A stretch of 64,000 bases of DNA from Bacillota bacterium (GCA_023402845.1 JAEYFP010000020.1:1-64000), one strand, 5' to 3'; positions 8,252-17,825 are shown, numbered from the stretch's first letter. Program-made: numbers and translations. Notes: generated by a model from the sequence alone, not told the origin.

Positions 8252-9661
8252 TTAAAACATCATGCCCTCAAAATATAATTGTTGAAAATCCGGCTCATTG
8301 CCAAGTGTGATTTCTGATGAGAGTTTGATGATCCGGTCAAGCTCTGCCTTCGGGCAGCCGGCCTGTCCATATAAGATTGCACCCTTTAAAGAGCAGTTTC
8401 CGACGGAGACTGCTTTTTTTGTAAGCTCCTTTGGCAGCAGGCCGAGACTTGCCGCCGCTTCGACATCCAGACTGTGTCCCATGCCTCCGGCTAGATAGAG
8501 TGTACGAATATCTGTGACATTTATTTTATAATTTTGAAGGAGCAGAGTGATCCCGGCTCGGACAGCCGATTTTGCCATTTGAAAATTGCGGATATCCTTT
8601 TGTGTGATAATAATTTGCGTGTCGTTTATTTCATAAGGGTATCCATCATCAAAATAGGTGTCCTGTAAAAGGCCCGTTTCGTCCATAATACCGTCTGCAA
8701 GCAGTTCTGCCATTGCCTTTACGACGTCGGTAGCCATACTGAGCTTCGTTCCCTCAAAGGCAGGACCGGCAGCGGCGGAAGTGCATAAAATCCGGTCCCG
8801 GTTACCGACCGCCATTTCCCCGTTTGTTCCCAGATCTACAAACAGGCAGACGTCTTCGTTTTTATGAAATCCGCATGAAAACAGGCCGGAAATGATATCA
8901 CCCCCGACATAGGTGGAGATTCCCGGAAAGACGGTAAACGGAATCCCGTCAATCTCGCCGATCTGCTCATTCAGAGAGACGGGTGTGAAAGGAAAGCTTG
9001 TAAGACCTTCGCAGGAATAACCCATAAAAAGGTGTACCATGGTCGTGTTTGCAGAAATAAAAATCTGTTCGATACGTTCGTCTGCCGCCGCAGAAAGCTC
9101 TGAGAGCAGCCCGCGGATATCGTCCCGGACGGCGATTTTTAACGCTTCCCCGTTTCCTCTTTGAGAAACCTCGCTTCTGGAAACAACATCGGCTCCATAG
9201 CTGCACTGGGAATTTAAGCAGGAGGCTGTCGTTAGAATCCGCTTTCCCCGGATGAACTGCGCCGCGATTGTCGTGGTTCCGAGGTCGATTGCCGCAAATA
9301 AAGGATGTGCAGATATAGAATTTTCTAAAGTCTTATCCTTTAGACAAACGCCTGAAGAATTTGTTTTGTCCGTATAGTCCGTGAGAATAGCAGCTGTGTT
9401 TTCATTTTGATCAGGAACAAGGACCGTGCAGAGATCTGCAGGCCGGGCAGTACAGGCCAGGCGCCACCCTGAAGCAAGCTCTGCTTCGGAGAAGAACTGC
9501 CGGTCCGATTTGCTGATGTCTGCTTGTCCTTTCAGGATTTGCACACGGCATTTTCCGCATGTGCCGCGTCCGTTGCAGGAGGCGGATAACAGAATCCCCT
9601 GCTCTCGCAGCGTCTCCAGAAGAGAATTCTTATTTTCACATAAAACCGTATAAGTTTGCAT
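8252..9661 (-). CDS. RACo-like ATP-dependent activator of corrinoid proteins (2Fe-2S plus ASKHA domain)
   Basis: The 469-residue protein begins with a plant-type 2Fe-2S ferredoxin domain (Cys29, Cys35, Cys38, Cys70). It continues into an actin/hexokinase-like ATPase region with AIDLGTTTIAA near residue 126, FVDLGTNGEMAVG and AGGMGHSLD. This matches the reductive activators of corrinoid enzymes (RACo, DUF4445), which use ATP to drive an electron onto inactive Co(II) cobalamin. It is shorter than RACo proteins of about 600 residues. No corrinoid protein or methyltransferase gene lies in this window, so its client is unknown. The preceding AraC gene (24 bases upstream, same strand) probably shares the transcript. 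It converges with fabT, two bases away. Confidence 0.8.
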   Translation of the reverse strand: MQTYTVLCENKNSLLETLREQGILLSASCNGRGTCGKCRVQILKGQADISKSDRQFFSEAELASGWRLACTARPADLCTVLVPDQNENTAAILTDYTDKTNSSGVCLKDKTLENSISAHPLFAAIDLGTTTIAAQFIRGKRILTTASCLNSQCSYGADVVSRSEVSQRGNGEALKIAVRDDIRGLLSELSAAADERIEQIFISANTTMVHLFMGYSCEGLTSFPFTPVSLNEQIGEIDGIPFTVFPGISTYVGGDIISGLFSCGFHKNEDVCLFVDLGTNGEMAVGNRDRILCTSAAAGPAFEGTKLSMATDVVKAMAELLADGIMDETGLLQDTYFDDGYPYEINDTQIIITQKDIRNFQMAKSAVRAGITLLLQNYKINVTDIRTLYLAGGMGHSLDVEAAASLGLLPKELTKKAVSVGNCSLKGAILYGQAGCPKAELDRIIKLSSEITLGNEPDFQQLYFEGMMF

Positions 9662-9685
9662 ATTAGTCCCTTCTTTTTTGAACTA

Positions 9686-10588
9686 TCAATGTGATCTATA
9701 ATAGAAACGGTATTCCTTCGGAGTGCAGCCCATGAGTTCTTTAAAGGTCTTGCAAAAATAACTCGCATCCTGAAATCCGGTTTCATAACCGATCTGCGCA
9801 ATGCTTTTTGAGGTCTCGGTCAAAAGCTTTAAGGCGATGCGAATCCGGTATTGAATTAGATAGCTGTTCGGGGTGATGCCAAGTTCGTTTTTAAAGCAGC
9901 GGAAGCACTCCCGTTTGCTGATATGACCATATGCCGCAAGTGTATTGACGGTAAGCGCTTTTTCATAGTGATCATGGATATAAGAGAGCAGCAGCTTCGT
10001 GCGGTCACTTTCCGGGGAACAGGGCCTCGTGTTATTTATAATCGCATCCTTGCAGTTCTCATAGAGCAGCGTCCATATTTTATTCAGGAGGCTGAAGATC
10101 TTTATTTCAAAACCTTCCGCCCGCCGTTCCTGCAGACAAGAGGCCTCATCGAACATGGAAAGGATCTGCCGCTGCCATGGGACATCCGGGCGAAAGACGA
10201 TACAATCAAGCTCCGGGCAGGAAAGAAACGGTTCCACATATTTTGTTTTTAAAATGCTGTCCGGATAGCCGTAAATAATTTTCGGATGGAAAACGATGGC
10301 AGTTTCGGCACCGTTCAGACCGTCTGCGGCGGCGATTGAGTGCAGAATATTCCGATTGAACAGCGCGGCTTCCCCGGGATTCAGATCATACTGCTTTCCG
10401 CCTGCGGTACAAATCAGAGGAAATTCCTCTGCGCGTAAAAATTCCAGCTCCTCATGCCAATGCCATGGAACACGGCCGCCGAAAAAATCCGACATCTTAT
10501 AAAAATAAAAGGCGATCGGGAATGCGGTCGTCCCGTGAGAAGTCAATTCCTGCAAATCATTGGACAGCGGAAGCTTACGGCTGTGCAT
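9686..10588 (-). CDS. AraC-family transcriptional regulator
   Basis: This is a 300-residue regulator with an N-terminal cupin sensor (WHWHEELEFL, then LNPGEAALFNRNILHSI) and two C-terminal helix-turn-helix motifs (about TVNTLAAYGHISKRECFRCF and SIAQIGYETGFQDASYFCKTF), ending in the GCTPKEYR signature. I chose the ATG at 10588 over the one at 10615 because AAGGAGG lies directly upstream. It sits ahead of the RACo-like gene and may control it. The ligand is unknown; the cupin type usually senses a small metabolite or sugar. Confidence 0.88.
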   Translation of the reverse strand: MHSRKLPLSNDLQELTSHGTTAFPIAFYFYKMSDFFGGRVPWHWHEELEFLRAEEFPLICTAGGKQYDLNPGEAALFNRNILHSIAAADGLNGAETAIVFHPKIIYGYPDSILKTKYVEPFLSCPELDCIVFRPDVPWQRQILSMFDEASCLQERRAEGFEIKIFSLLNKIWTLLYENCKDAIINNTRPCSPESDRTKLLLSYIHDHYEKALTVNTLAAYGHISKRECFRCFKNELGITPNSYLIQYRIRIALKLLTETSKSIAQIGYETGFQDASYFCKTFKELMGCTPKEYRFYYRSH

Positions 10589-10732
10589 AAATTCCTCCTT
10601 GGCACGATAGTACAATTAAATGGCAGAATAATCTCTTTTATATATTCAAAAATGACATTATAATCATATCACAAACTACTTGCGTGTTCAAGGCAAATAC
10701 GGGTGTGATTTTCATGGAAAGGTGGGATATTG

Positions 10733-10921
10733 ATGGCAAAATCGGTGAGCTTTGAGGAATTGGACGATGCCCTGCAATATTTTGAGGAGGAGCAGGCATC
10801 AAATGAAAGCTTCTTGAACGGTCTGGAGGAACGCTTCCAAAACGATGCGTTTGCCGTGCATATCAGAAGGCAGGCAAAGGCATATGATTACGCAATCCGG
10901 GCACTTAGGGATGCTATTTAA
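10733..10921 (+). CDS. small acidic protein of unknown function
   Basis: A 62-residue ORF starts at ATG 10733 with GGTGGG a few bases upstream. The product is soluble and helix-rich, acidic in its first half (FEELDDALQYFEEEQ) and more basic in the second, with no Cys, signal peptide or membrane segment. I do not recognise the family. It is monocistronic, transcribed away from the AraC gene, and is followed by an intrinsic terminator, which supports it being a real short gene. Confidence 0.6.
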   Translation: MAKSVSFEELDDALQYFEEEQASNESFLNGLEERFQNDAFAVHIRRQAKAYDYAIRALRDAI

Positions 10922-10977
10922 AAATACGCAGCGAATATAAGAGGCTTATAAAATAAATTTCATACTAAAAATTCGGA

Positions 10978-11007
10978 AACCTGCTATAATATTGATAGCA
11001 GGTTTTT
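10978..11007 (+). terminator. intrinsic terminator
   Basis: Perfect 10-bp arms AACCTGCTAT (10978-10987) and ATAGCAGGTT (10995-11004) enclose a 7-base loop and run into TTTTT. It ends the small-protein transcript before the pap gene. Confidence 0.75.
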
Positions 11008-11058
11008 GCAAATTCTTTATTTCAAAATTTCAAAATTACAGGAGAAGGAGGGCGGACA

Positions 11059-12540
11059 ATGCTGGAGAAAGTAGATCTGTCAAAAAAGCTGGAAAAGGAA
11101 GAATACAGGCAGAGAAAAGAAGAACTGAAAGCCTCGCTTGCGAGACTGCAGCGGGAACTTAAGGAAAAAAAGGTGCCGGTTATGATTGCGATAGAAGGCT
11201 TGGGTGGTTCGGGAAAGGGGACGGTCATCAACCGACTCATTATGCCGCTGGATCCGCGTGGTTTTGAAGTATTTGCGACGGGAAAGGAAACTGAGGAAGA
11301 GCAGATGCACCCATTCTTGTGGCGGTTTTGGACGAAAACGCCGGAGAAGGGGCGGATTGCAATTTATGACAGGAGCTGGTATCGCAAGGTATTGATCGAC
11401 CGCTATGACAAATTGACGAGAAAGAAGGATCTGGAGGAATCATATGAGGAGATCAATTCCTTTGAAAAGCAGTTGACTGACGACGGTGTGCTGCTTATCA
11501 AATTTTTTCTGTATATTTCTAAGGAGGAACAAAGTGAACGCTTTCGGACGCTGCTTGCAAATGAGGAAACAAATTGGCGTGTGTCAAAAGGTGATCTGGA
11601 CCGGAACCGACATTATAAAAAATTTTTAGAGCTGCATGAAAAGATGCTGCAGAAGACAGATACGGATTATGCACCATGGACGATTGTGGAGGCCGAGCAG
11701 GAACGGTATGCGGTTATCAAAGTCATGTCCGCGGTGGAACAGTGTTTTCAGAATAAGCTCAAGGAGCTTGAAAATGCGCAGAAACCGGTTGTGGACGGAG
11801 CGTTTTCGGAAGGAAAATATCTGACAAGTACGCTGAAAAATGCAGATTTGACAAAATTCCTGACGCAGGAGGAATATAAAGAACAGCTGGAGGAGCGGCA
11901 GCAGAAGCTGTCAAAGCTGCACAATGAGCTGTATATCAGACGGGTTCCTGTCGTCCTTGCATTTGAGGGATGGGATGCGGGCGGCAAAGGCGGTGCGATC
12001 AAACGGCTGACTGAAGCCCTCGATCCGCGGGGCTATACGGTCAATCCGACCGCCGCACCGAATGACATTGAAAAGGTTCATCATTATTTGTGGCGATTCT
12101 GGAAGAAAATACCGAAAGACGGTCATATCGCAATTTTTGACAGGACCTGGTACGGCAGAGTGATGGTAGAACGGATTGAGGGTTTTTGTGCAAAACGGGA
12201 TTGGGAGCGTGCCTATAAGGAAATAAACGACATGGAGCAGCAGCTTGCAAGCCATGGGGCAATTGTTCTGAAATTTTGGATGCAGATTGATAAGGAGGAG
12301 CAGGAAGGCCGCTTTATCGAGCGCCAAAACACGCCGGACAAGGTTTGGAAAATTACGGAGGAGGACTGGAGGAACCGGGAAAAATGGGCGTTGTATGAGC
12401 AGGCCGTAGATGAAATGCTGGTTCGTACCTCCACGTCCTATGCGCCTTGGATCATTGTAGAGGGAAATGACAAATATTATGCGAGAATCAAGGTGCTCGA
12501 TACAGTGGTGGAGGCAATTGAAAAACATTTCAGTCAATAA
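11059..12540 (+). CDS. pap: polyphosphate:AMP phosphotransferase (two-domain PPK2)
   Basis: This 493-residue protein holds two tandem PPK2 kinase domains. The first (about 1-230) has the P-loop GLGGSGKGT and YDRSWY; the second (about 260-493) has GWDAGGKGGAI and FDRTWYGRV. The two-domain (class II) members transfer phosphate from polyphosphate to AMP, making ADP. The second domain keeps the more canonical Walker A, while the first is divergent, as is usual in this class. GGAGAAGGAGGG precedes the start at 11059. Its only close neighbour is the deacetylase 18 bases downstream, with no clear functional link. Confidence 0.87.
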   Translation: MLEKVDLSKKLEKEEYRQRKEELKASLARLQRELKEKKVPVMIAIEGLGGSGKGTVINRLIMPLDPRGFEVFATGKETEEEQMHPFLWRFWTKTPEKGRIAIYDRSWYRKVLIDRYDKLTRKKDLEESYEEINSFEKQLTDDGVLLIKFFLYISKEEQSERFRTLLANEETNWRVSKGDLDRNRHYKKFLELHEKMLQKTDTDYAPWTIVEAEQERYAVIKVMSAVEQCFQNKLKELENAQKPVVDGAFSEGKYLTSTLKNADLTKFLTQEEYKEQLEERQQKLSKLHNELYIRRVPVVLAFEGWDAGGKGGAIKRLTEALDPRGYTVNPTAAPNDIEKVHHYLWRFWKKIPKDGHIAIFDRTWYGRVMVERIEGFCAKRDWERAYKEINDMEQQLASHGAIVLKFWMQIDKEEQEGRFIERQNTPDKVWKITEEDWRNREKWALYEQAVDEMLVRTSTSYAPWIIVEGNDKYYARIKVLDTVVEAIEKHFSQ

Positions 12541-12558
12541 GCAGCGGAGGGATATGTG

Positions 12559-13389
12559 ATGGGTTTGCAAGTCTGTTTTCCGAACGGAAAGAAAAAAGTA
12601 GTTACATTGAGTTATGACGACGGACAGATATATGACCGCCGCCTTGTTGACCTGTTGGACAGATATGGGCTGAGAGCGACATTCCATCTGAATTCCGGAA
12701 CACTCGGGACCTCAAACGAGACGGATGAATTTTTGCTTCCGGATGAAATCGAGGAGTTGTTTGAGGGTCATGAAATTGCGTGCCATGGAGTGACGCACCC
12801 ATATTTTTCTCAGCTTCCCAAAGAGCGGATCATTTCAGAAATTCGGGAGGACAGGAGAAAACTGGAAAGCTGTGCAGGTTATCCGGTTCGCGGATTTTCC
12901 TATCCGTACGGAGAGGTTTCACGCGAGACGAGCGATATGGCTGCCCGGCTTGGGATCGAATATGCGAGGACGGTGGAGGATACGGGGGAATACCATATTC
13001 CGACGGATTTTATGCACTGGAATCCGACGTGTCATCATAACAAGGCACTTCTGTATCTGGATGATTTTCTTCATCCGCTGCCGTACCGGAATCTGCTGCT
13101 GTTTTACGTGTGGGGACACAGCTTTGAATTCGAGCGGGAACAGACGTGGGACATGATGGAGCAGTTCTGCAGAAAAATCAGCGGTCATGAGGATGTCTGG
13201 TATGCGACAAACATTGAGATCAAGGACTATATTACGGCATACCGATCCCTCGTCCTGACAGTAAACGGGGATGCCGTCTATAATCCGTCTGCAGTTGAGG
13301 TGTATTTACAAGCCGATGCAGGTTTACTTTCAGTCAAGCCGGGAGAGACAAAAAAATGCGGCTGTGAAGACACGGAGCACCTCCTATGA
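12559..13389 (+). CDS. polysaccharide deacetylase family protein (NodB fold)
   Basis: The 276-residue protein shows the NodB motifs: the Asp pair in LSYDDG near residue 20, the metal-binding CHGVTHP (His-x4-His style) near residue 75, and YPYGEVS. These enzymes remove N- or O-acetyl groups from glycans such as peptidoglycan or xylan. No signal peptide is visible, so it is probably cytoplasmic and may act on small acetylated sugars. ATG 12559 is chosen over GTG 12556 because GGAGGG at 12546-12551 gives better spacing. The last 6 bases overlap the convergent AraC gene. Confidence 0.8.
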   Translation: MGLQVCFPNGKKKVVTLSYDDGQIYDRRLVDLLDRYGLRATFHLNSGTLGTSNETDEFLLPDEIEELFEGHEIACHGVTHPYFSQLPKERIISEIREDRRKLESCAGYPVRGFSYPYGEVSRETSDMAARLGIEYARTVEDTGEYHIPTDFMHWNPTCHHNKALLYLDDFLHPLPYRNLLLFYVWGHSFEFEREQTWDMMEQFCRKISGHEDVWYATNIEIKDYITAYRSLVLTVNGDAVYNPSAVEVYLQADAGLLSVKPGETKKCGCEDTEHLL

Positions 13390-14241
13390 TTTGTACATAT
13401 TTCTGAATTCTGTCGGTGTGCAGTTCTTGATGATCCTGAACATGCGCATGAAGGCGGAAATACTGTTATAGCCGGAACGAACCGCTGCTTCCATCACGTT
13501 GATTTCGGGATCGAGCAGCAGTTTTTCGGCATAAGCGATTCTTCTGCCGTTCAAATATTTATAAAAAGATACATTTGTAAATTCTTTAAAGAGCCGGCTG
13601 AAATGATATTTGGAAAAACCGGCCATATCTGCAACCTCATCGAGCGTCAGCTCCTCCGTACAGTGCTGGTTGATGTAGTCACATACGGAAATGAATTTCT
13701 CTATATATTCCTGCTGTTTGTTTGGCCTGATATCGGTAAATTTGTCGGGAAGCGTCGTATACAGGCGGCTCACCATGACAAGGATCTGCAGAAGCTTGGA
13801 ACAGACAGCCGCTTCACGCAGGGGCGCGTTGCTGAAATATTCGTTTTTGATTTCCATCATGAGCTGTACGGCCTCGTCATGGATCGTCGGAAAATCCTCC
13901 GGTGTGATGACTGCCGCAGGCTGCATAAAGGAGAAAAACGACTCAAATTCCTTAAAAGAATTCAATAGATTCATGTCGGCCTGGAAGATGATGCGCCTGC
14001 CGCGCTCGGCATATAAATGGTGAAGAACACCGGGGGCAATCAAAATAATGTCACCTACCCGCAGATGAAAATGGATGTCATTGCATTCGATATGATAACC
14101 ATTTTCGAGCGGCATAACAATTTCCACAGGCGTGTGCCAGTGCGTCGGATATTCTTCATAATCCGTGTTATCATAGAGCATCAAGGCGGAATCGTCTTCA
14201 AAACTAACCGTTTCGTGAATACCATTCAAAATTTTGATCAT
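13384..14241 (-). CDS. AraC-family transcriptional regulator
   Basis: This 285-residue protein has an N-terminal cupin sensor (HWHTPVEIVMP, VGDIILIAPGVLHH) and a C-terminal double HTH with LDEVADMAGFSKYHFSRLFKE and a final CTPTEFRN signature. ATG 14241 is used because GAGGAG lies directly upstream; an in-frame ATG at 14262 lacks one. It is transcribed away from the sugar importer at 14631 across a long AT-rich gap, so it is a good candidate regulator of that importer and the GH3 gene. Confidence 0.88.
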   Translation of the reverse strand: MIKILNGIHETVSFEDDSALMLYDNTDYEEYPTHWHTPVEIVMPLENGYHIECNDIHFHLRVGDIILIAPGVLHHLYAERGRRIIFQADMNLLNSFKEFESFFSFMQPAAVITPEDFPTIHDEAVQLMMEIKNEYFSNAPLREAAVCSKLLQILVMVSRLYTTLPDKFTDIRPNKQQEYIEKFISVCDYINQHCTEELTLDEVADMAGFSKYHFSRLFKEFTNVSFYKYLNGRRIAYAEKLLLDPEINVMEAAVRSGYNSISAFMRMFRIIKNCTPTEFRNMYKS

Positions 14242-14630
14242 AGGCTCCTCGTTTCTCGGCATAAGCCGTAAAATGATAATGGATGTTCAGAAATACACGT
14301 TTTATGTCAAATTTAAGTCCTAATCTTAATATATGCATAACAAATCATGCTATTTATAAAAGTATAAATAATAAAAATTATAAAAAAAATATACATTAAA
14401 TATAAAATAATTGCAACGATCATATTTAAATATGTTTATTTTATATAAAAATACAAGCATAAAATTATTATAATTATACAATATGATAATTTTCTTTGTT
14501 AAAAAAATAAAAATCAATAGCAATAATTGATAGTCAGAAAGCAATTATTGTATAGAATTACAGGAAGCAATTGACTTATGATGAGTATATCAAAAACATA
14601 TTTTCAAATTTTCGATTAGGAGGATGGGTT
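14242..14630. promoter_or_regulatory. AT-rich divergent intergenic region with a probable promoter and inverted repeat
   Basis: No gene is seen. Near its right end, CAATAATTG (14521-14529) and CAATTATTG (14542-14550) form a perfect 9-bp inverted repeat with a 12-base spacer. It overlaps a possible promoter, TTGATA at 14527-14532 and TATAGA at 14551-14556 (18-bp spacer), for the sugar importer. The rest is very A+T rich. Confidence 0.45.
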
Positions 14631-15956
14631 ATGAAGTTGAAAAAGGTTTTATCAGTATGCCTGAGTATGGCAATGACACTGGGTCTCCTTGCAGGCTGCG
14701 GCAGCTCGGCAAGTGCACCGGCAAGCGGTGAAGGCGCAGCGGCAAGCGGCGACGTACAGAATATCACATGGATGTTCTGGGACGATATGAATGCGACGGA
14801 GGATCTGATTACACTCGGTTATAAGGATGTAATCGAAAGATTTAACAAGGATTACGAAGGTGTTTATCACTGCGATGTCGTTACAACGAACCTGGAGGAA
14901 TATTACACAAAGCTGAATGCGCTTGTTGCATCCAATCAGACACCCGACGTATTTATTGTAAGTCCCGGGCCGAATCTCACGACTTATGTGGAACCGGGAG
15001 TGGCGGCGGATCTGACCGATTACTTAAAAAAGGACAATCCTGATTGGTATGGCAGCTTTAACGGAGGTGTGTTTGACAAACAGACATACGACGAGAAGAT
15101 TTATGCGGTGCCGACAAACCTTGCGGCAGCCTGCGTATTCTATAACACGGAGATGTTCGATGCGGCGGGCGCTGAGGTGCCGACTACCTATACGGAGCTC
15201 CTGGATGCCTGTGAAAAACTGCAGGGTGCGGGCTATACACCGATTACGATCAGCGCAGGTACGGCATGGTGCCTGTCCATGCTGGCAGGTTACCTTTGCG
15301 ACAGAGAGAACGCAGATCTTGATTCCATTGCGGCAGGTACAGGAAGCTGGCTGGATGCACCGTTTGTAAATGCAGCCAATAAGGTTGTTGAATTGTCTCA
15401 ATATTTCCAGCCTACGGCAGCAGGCGACACGAACGATGTTGCTACGGCAAATTTCTATAACGGGGAAGCTGCGATGCTGATTCAGGGCTCTTGGGCGATT
15501 GCACAGATCAACGGCTCCAATCCTGACTTTGAAGCGAAGTGCGGGGTGTTCCAGTTCCCGGGTATTGACGGCGGTAATGATCCCAACAGAATGATTGCCA
15601 AGACCGACAGTCTGGCTATGAGCTCTAAGACAAAGTATCCGGAAGCCTGTCTTGCTCTTATGCAGTATTTCACAGACGAAACAGCTCAGAAATATACGGC
15701 TGAAATCGGAGGAAAGATTCCTGTTACAGCGGTGGATGTAGATTATGAAAAGGCACCGAAGCAGCTGAGCTATGTAATGGATATTTTCTCAAAGACGACC
15801 GGTACGTTCGGTTTTTACAACGAGTCTCTTGATTCGGTAGAGGCGGGTTCGACATTTGATGATGCGATGGTTTCTATCTACCTTGGAAACAGTACCGTAG
15901 AGGAAGGACTGCAGATCGTTGAGGACTTCTACAAGGAAAACGTCTGGAATAAATAA
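14631..15956 (+). CDS. CUT1 sugar ABC transporter, substrate-binding lipoprotein
   Basis: The 441-residue protein has a lipoprotein signal peptide (MKLKKVLSVCLSMAMTLG) with lipobox LLAGC, a Ser/Ala-rich linker, and a family 1 extracellular binding fold (TWMFWDDMN start, GEAAMLIQGSWA near residue 280). It captures a sugar outside the cell for the two permeases that follow. I chose ATG 14631 because TAGGAGGATG lies just upstream and the signal peptide begins there. The GH3 enzyme in the same operon suggests an oligosaccharide, possibly xylo- or gluco-oligosaccharides. Confidence 0.92.
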   Translation: MKLKKVLSVCLSMAMTLGLLAGCGSSASAPASGEGAAASGDVQNITWMFWDDMNATEDLITLGYKDVIERFNKDYEGVYHCDVVTTNLEEYYTKLNALVASNQTPDVFIVSPGPNLTTYVEPGVAADLTDYLKKDNPDWYGSFNGGVFDKQTYDEKIYAVPTNLAAACVFYNTEMFDAAGAEVPTTYTELLDACEKLQGAGYTPITISAGTAWCLSMLAGYLCDRENADLDSIAAGTGSWLDAPFVNAANKVVELSQYFQPTAAGDTNDVATANFYNGEAAMLIQGSWAIAQINGSNPDFEAKCGVFQFPGIDGGNDPNRMIAKTDSLAMSSKTKYPEACLALMQYFTDETAQKYTAEIGGKIPVTAVDVDYEKAPKQLSYVMDIFSKTTGTFGFYNESLDSVEAGSTFDDAMVSIYLGNSTVEEGLQIVEDFYKENVWNK

Positions 15957-15991
15957 AAGGAATTATGAGTAATCCATAAATACGTGTTGTG

Positions 15992-16018
15992 CGGGATTGG
16001 CACAGTGTGCCGATCCCG
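15992..16018 (+). other. intercistronic hairpin after the binding-protein gene
   Basis: Arms CGGGATTGGCAC (15992-16003) and GTGCCGATCCCG (16007-16018) pair around AGT with one mismatch and no following T-run. This is probably an mRNA-stabilising element that raises binding-protein output over the permeases, rather than a full terminator. Confidence 0.55.
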
Positions 16019-16086
16019 TATGATGTATAAAAAGCAGCGGAGATTTATGAAGTCCCATAACTTCTAAAATTAGTCGGAGGGGTAGC

Positions 16087-16974
16087 ATGGATAAATTATT
16101 GCGTGACAAAAGGGCCATCTTTGTTTTTATAGCACCGGGGATGATATTATTTACTTTCATCTTGTTTATTCCGATTTGCCAGTCGGTTTATTATTCCCTT
16201 TGTGAATATGATGCGTTAAGCAAACCTGTGTTTGTCGGTTTTAAAAATTATAGTAAGCTGCTGACAACGGATGATACGATGAAAATTGCCTTGAAAAATT
16301 CTATATTTTTTATGATATTCTCCGCATTGTCACAGTTGGTAATTGGTTTGCTGCTGGCGGCCTTTTTAACGAATATTAATAAAGGAAGAAACTTTTTTAA
16401 AAATGTTTATTATTTACCATGTGTGCTTTCTTCGGCTGCACTTGGTCTTTTGTGGATGTTTATATTCAGCACCAAGCTTGGAGTTAATCAAGTATTGGCG
16501 ATGTTTGGGATAGAGGGTCCTCTATGGCTGATGGATGTAAGCGGATATGTCAACCTTCCGATGAAGGTGATTGCTTTTGTAGCACTGTGGCAGTATGTGG
16601 GACAGTCCATGATGCTTTATATGGCACAGATTTCAGGAATCAATAAGACGTTATATGAAGCCTCTTATATTGACGGGGCCACGAGGACTCAGGCATTCTG
16701 GCATGTGACCGTTCCGCTGATCAGGCCGATGGTTGCGACGGCGATGTCGTTAAATTGCATCGGCTCCTTAAAATTTTTTGATTTGATATTCAATATGACA
16801 GAGGCAGGGCCCAATCATCAAACAGAGGTCTTGGCAACCCACCTCTATACACAGGGCTTTAAATATTTTAAATATGGATATGCGAGTGCGATCGGCGTTG
16901 TATTGCTGATACTATGCCTGTTCGTCACATTCATCATAAATAAGTTTGTCAAGACCGACAATTATGAAATGTAA
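16087..16974 (+). CDS. CUT1 sugar ABC transporter permease, MalF/UgpA type
   Basis: This 295-residue membrane protein has about six hydrophobic segments and the EAA loop EASYIDGATRTQAFWHVTVP near residue 197, which docks with the ATPase. It forms the channel with the next gene product. CGGAGGGG precedes the start. No ATPase is encoded nearby; CUT1 systems of Firmicutes often share one MsmK-type ATPase encoded elsewhere. Confidence 0.92.
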   Translation: MDKLLRDKRAIFVFIAPGMILFTFILFIPICQSVYYSLCEYDALSKPVFVGFKNYSKLLTTDDTMKIALKNSIFFMIFSALSQLVIGLLLAAFLTNINKGRNFFKNVYYLPCVLSSAALGLLWMFIFSTKLGVNQVLAMFGIEGPLWLMDVSGYVNLPMKVIAFVALWQYVGQSMMLYMAQISGINKTLYEASYIDGATRTQAFWHVTVPLIRPMVATAMSLNCIGSLKFFDLIFNMTEAGPNHQTEVLATHLYTQGFKYFKYGYASAIGVVLLILCLFVTFIINKFVKTDNYEM

Positions 16975-16988
16975 GGAGGTGCCTGAGA

Positions 16989-17825
16989 ATGAGAAAAAAC
17001 CTAAGCTCTAAGGCTGGAAGAACATTGATCTATGTATTTCTGATTCTGCTCGTATTTATATATGTGACTCCGCTTTTATGGATGCTGTCTGTTTCGGTAA
17101 AGACAAATGCGGAAATATTTACCTCTCCGTTTGGTCTGCCGGAGGCTGTTCAGTGGGGAAATTACACATTTGCATGGACGGCAGGCAACCTTGGCGTTGC
17201 GACACTGAATTCGATGATTGTCTGCGTGATGACCTTGCTTCTCAGCATGGTTTTGGGCTCCATGGCTTCATTTGCCATAGGAAGAATGAAATGGAAGCTG
17301 TCCAATATGGTCATGGTTTATTTTATGATCGGTATGATGGTGCCGGTTCATTGTGTGCTGATTCCGCTGTTCAAAACTTTTTCTAATTTTGGTATGTATA
17401 ACAATCTGGTCGGATTAATTCTGCCGTATCTGACATTTTCCCTGCCGATTACAATTTTTATCATGACCGGCTTTTTCAGGAATATGCCGTCGGAATTGTT
17501 TGAGGCGGCCTGCATTGACGGCTGTTCCATTTATCAAGTATTTTTAAAAATTGCACTTCCGCTTTCCAAAACAGGACTGTTTGTAACGGGACTGATGACA
17601 TTTGTGGCCAACTGGAACGAGCTGCTGCTTGCGATGGTTTTTATTTCGGATGACTTAAAAAAGACACTGCCCGTTTCTTTGTCTAAATTCGTAGGGCCGT
17701 ATAACACAAACTATTCGCAGATGTTTGCGGCAATTATTATTGCAATTATTCCGACAATCATTGTGTATAGCATATTCAGCAATCAGATTGTTGACGGTTT
17801 GACGGCGGGCGCCGTAAAAGGCTGA
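16989..17825 (+). CDS. CUT1 sugar ABC transporter permease, MalG/UgpE type
   Basis: A 278-residue inner-membrane permease with six predicted helices and the EAA loop EAACIDGCSIYQVFLKIALP near residue 175. It ends in GLTAGAVKG, a tail very common in MalG-type permeases. It follows the first permease after 14 bases with AAGGAGG in the gap, and the GH3 gene follows after 17 bases, so one operon is clear. Confidence 0.92.
   Translation: MRKNLSSKAGRTLIYVFLILLVFIYVTPLLWMLSVSVKTNAEIFTSPFGLPEAVQWGNYTFAWTAGNLGVATLNSMIVCVMTLLLSMVLGSMASFAIGRMKWKLSNMVMVYFMIGMMVPVHCVLIPLFKTFSNFGMYNNLVGLILPYLTFSLPITIFIMTGFFRNMPSELFEAACIDGCSIYQVFLKIALPLSKTGLFVTGLMTFVANWNELLLAMVFISDDLKKTLPVSLSKFVGPYNTNYSQMFAAIIIAIIPTIIVYSIFSNQIVDGLTAGAVKG

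Noticed and set aside
11911..12687. Minus-strand frame of 258 codons opposite pap and the deacetylase
   Set aside because: It crosses two well-supported plus-strand genes and has no recognisable domain or ribosome site.
14631..17825. A missing or broken ATPase gene in the CUT1 importer operon
   Set aside because: Spacing between genes is tight with no remnant; CUT1 systems in Firmicutes commonly borrow a shared ATPase.
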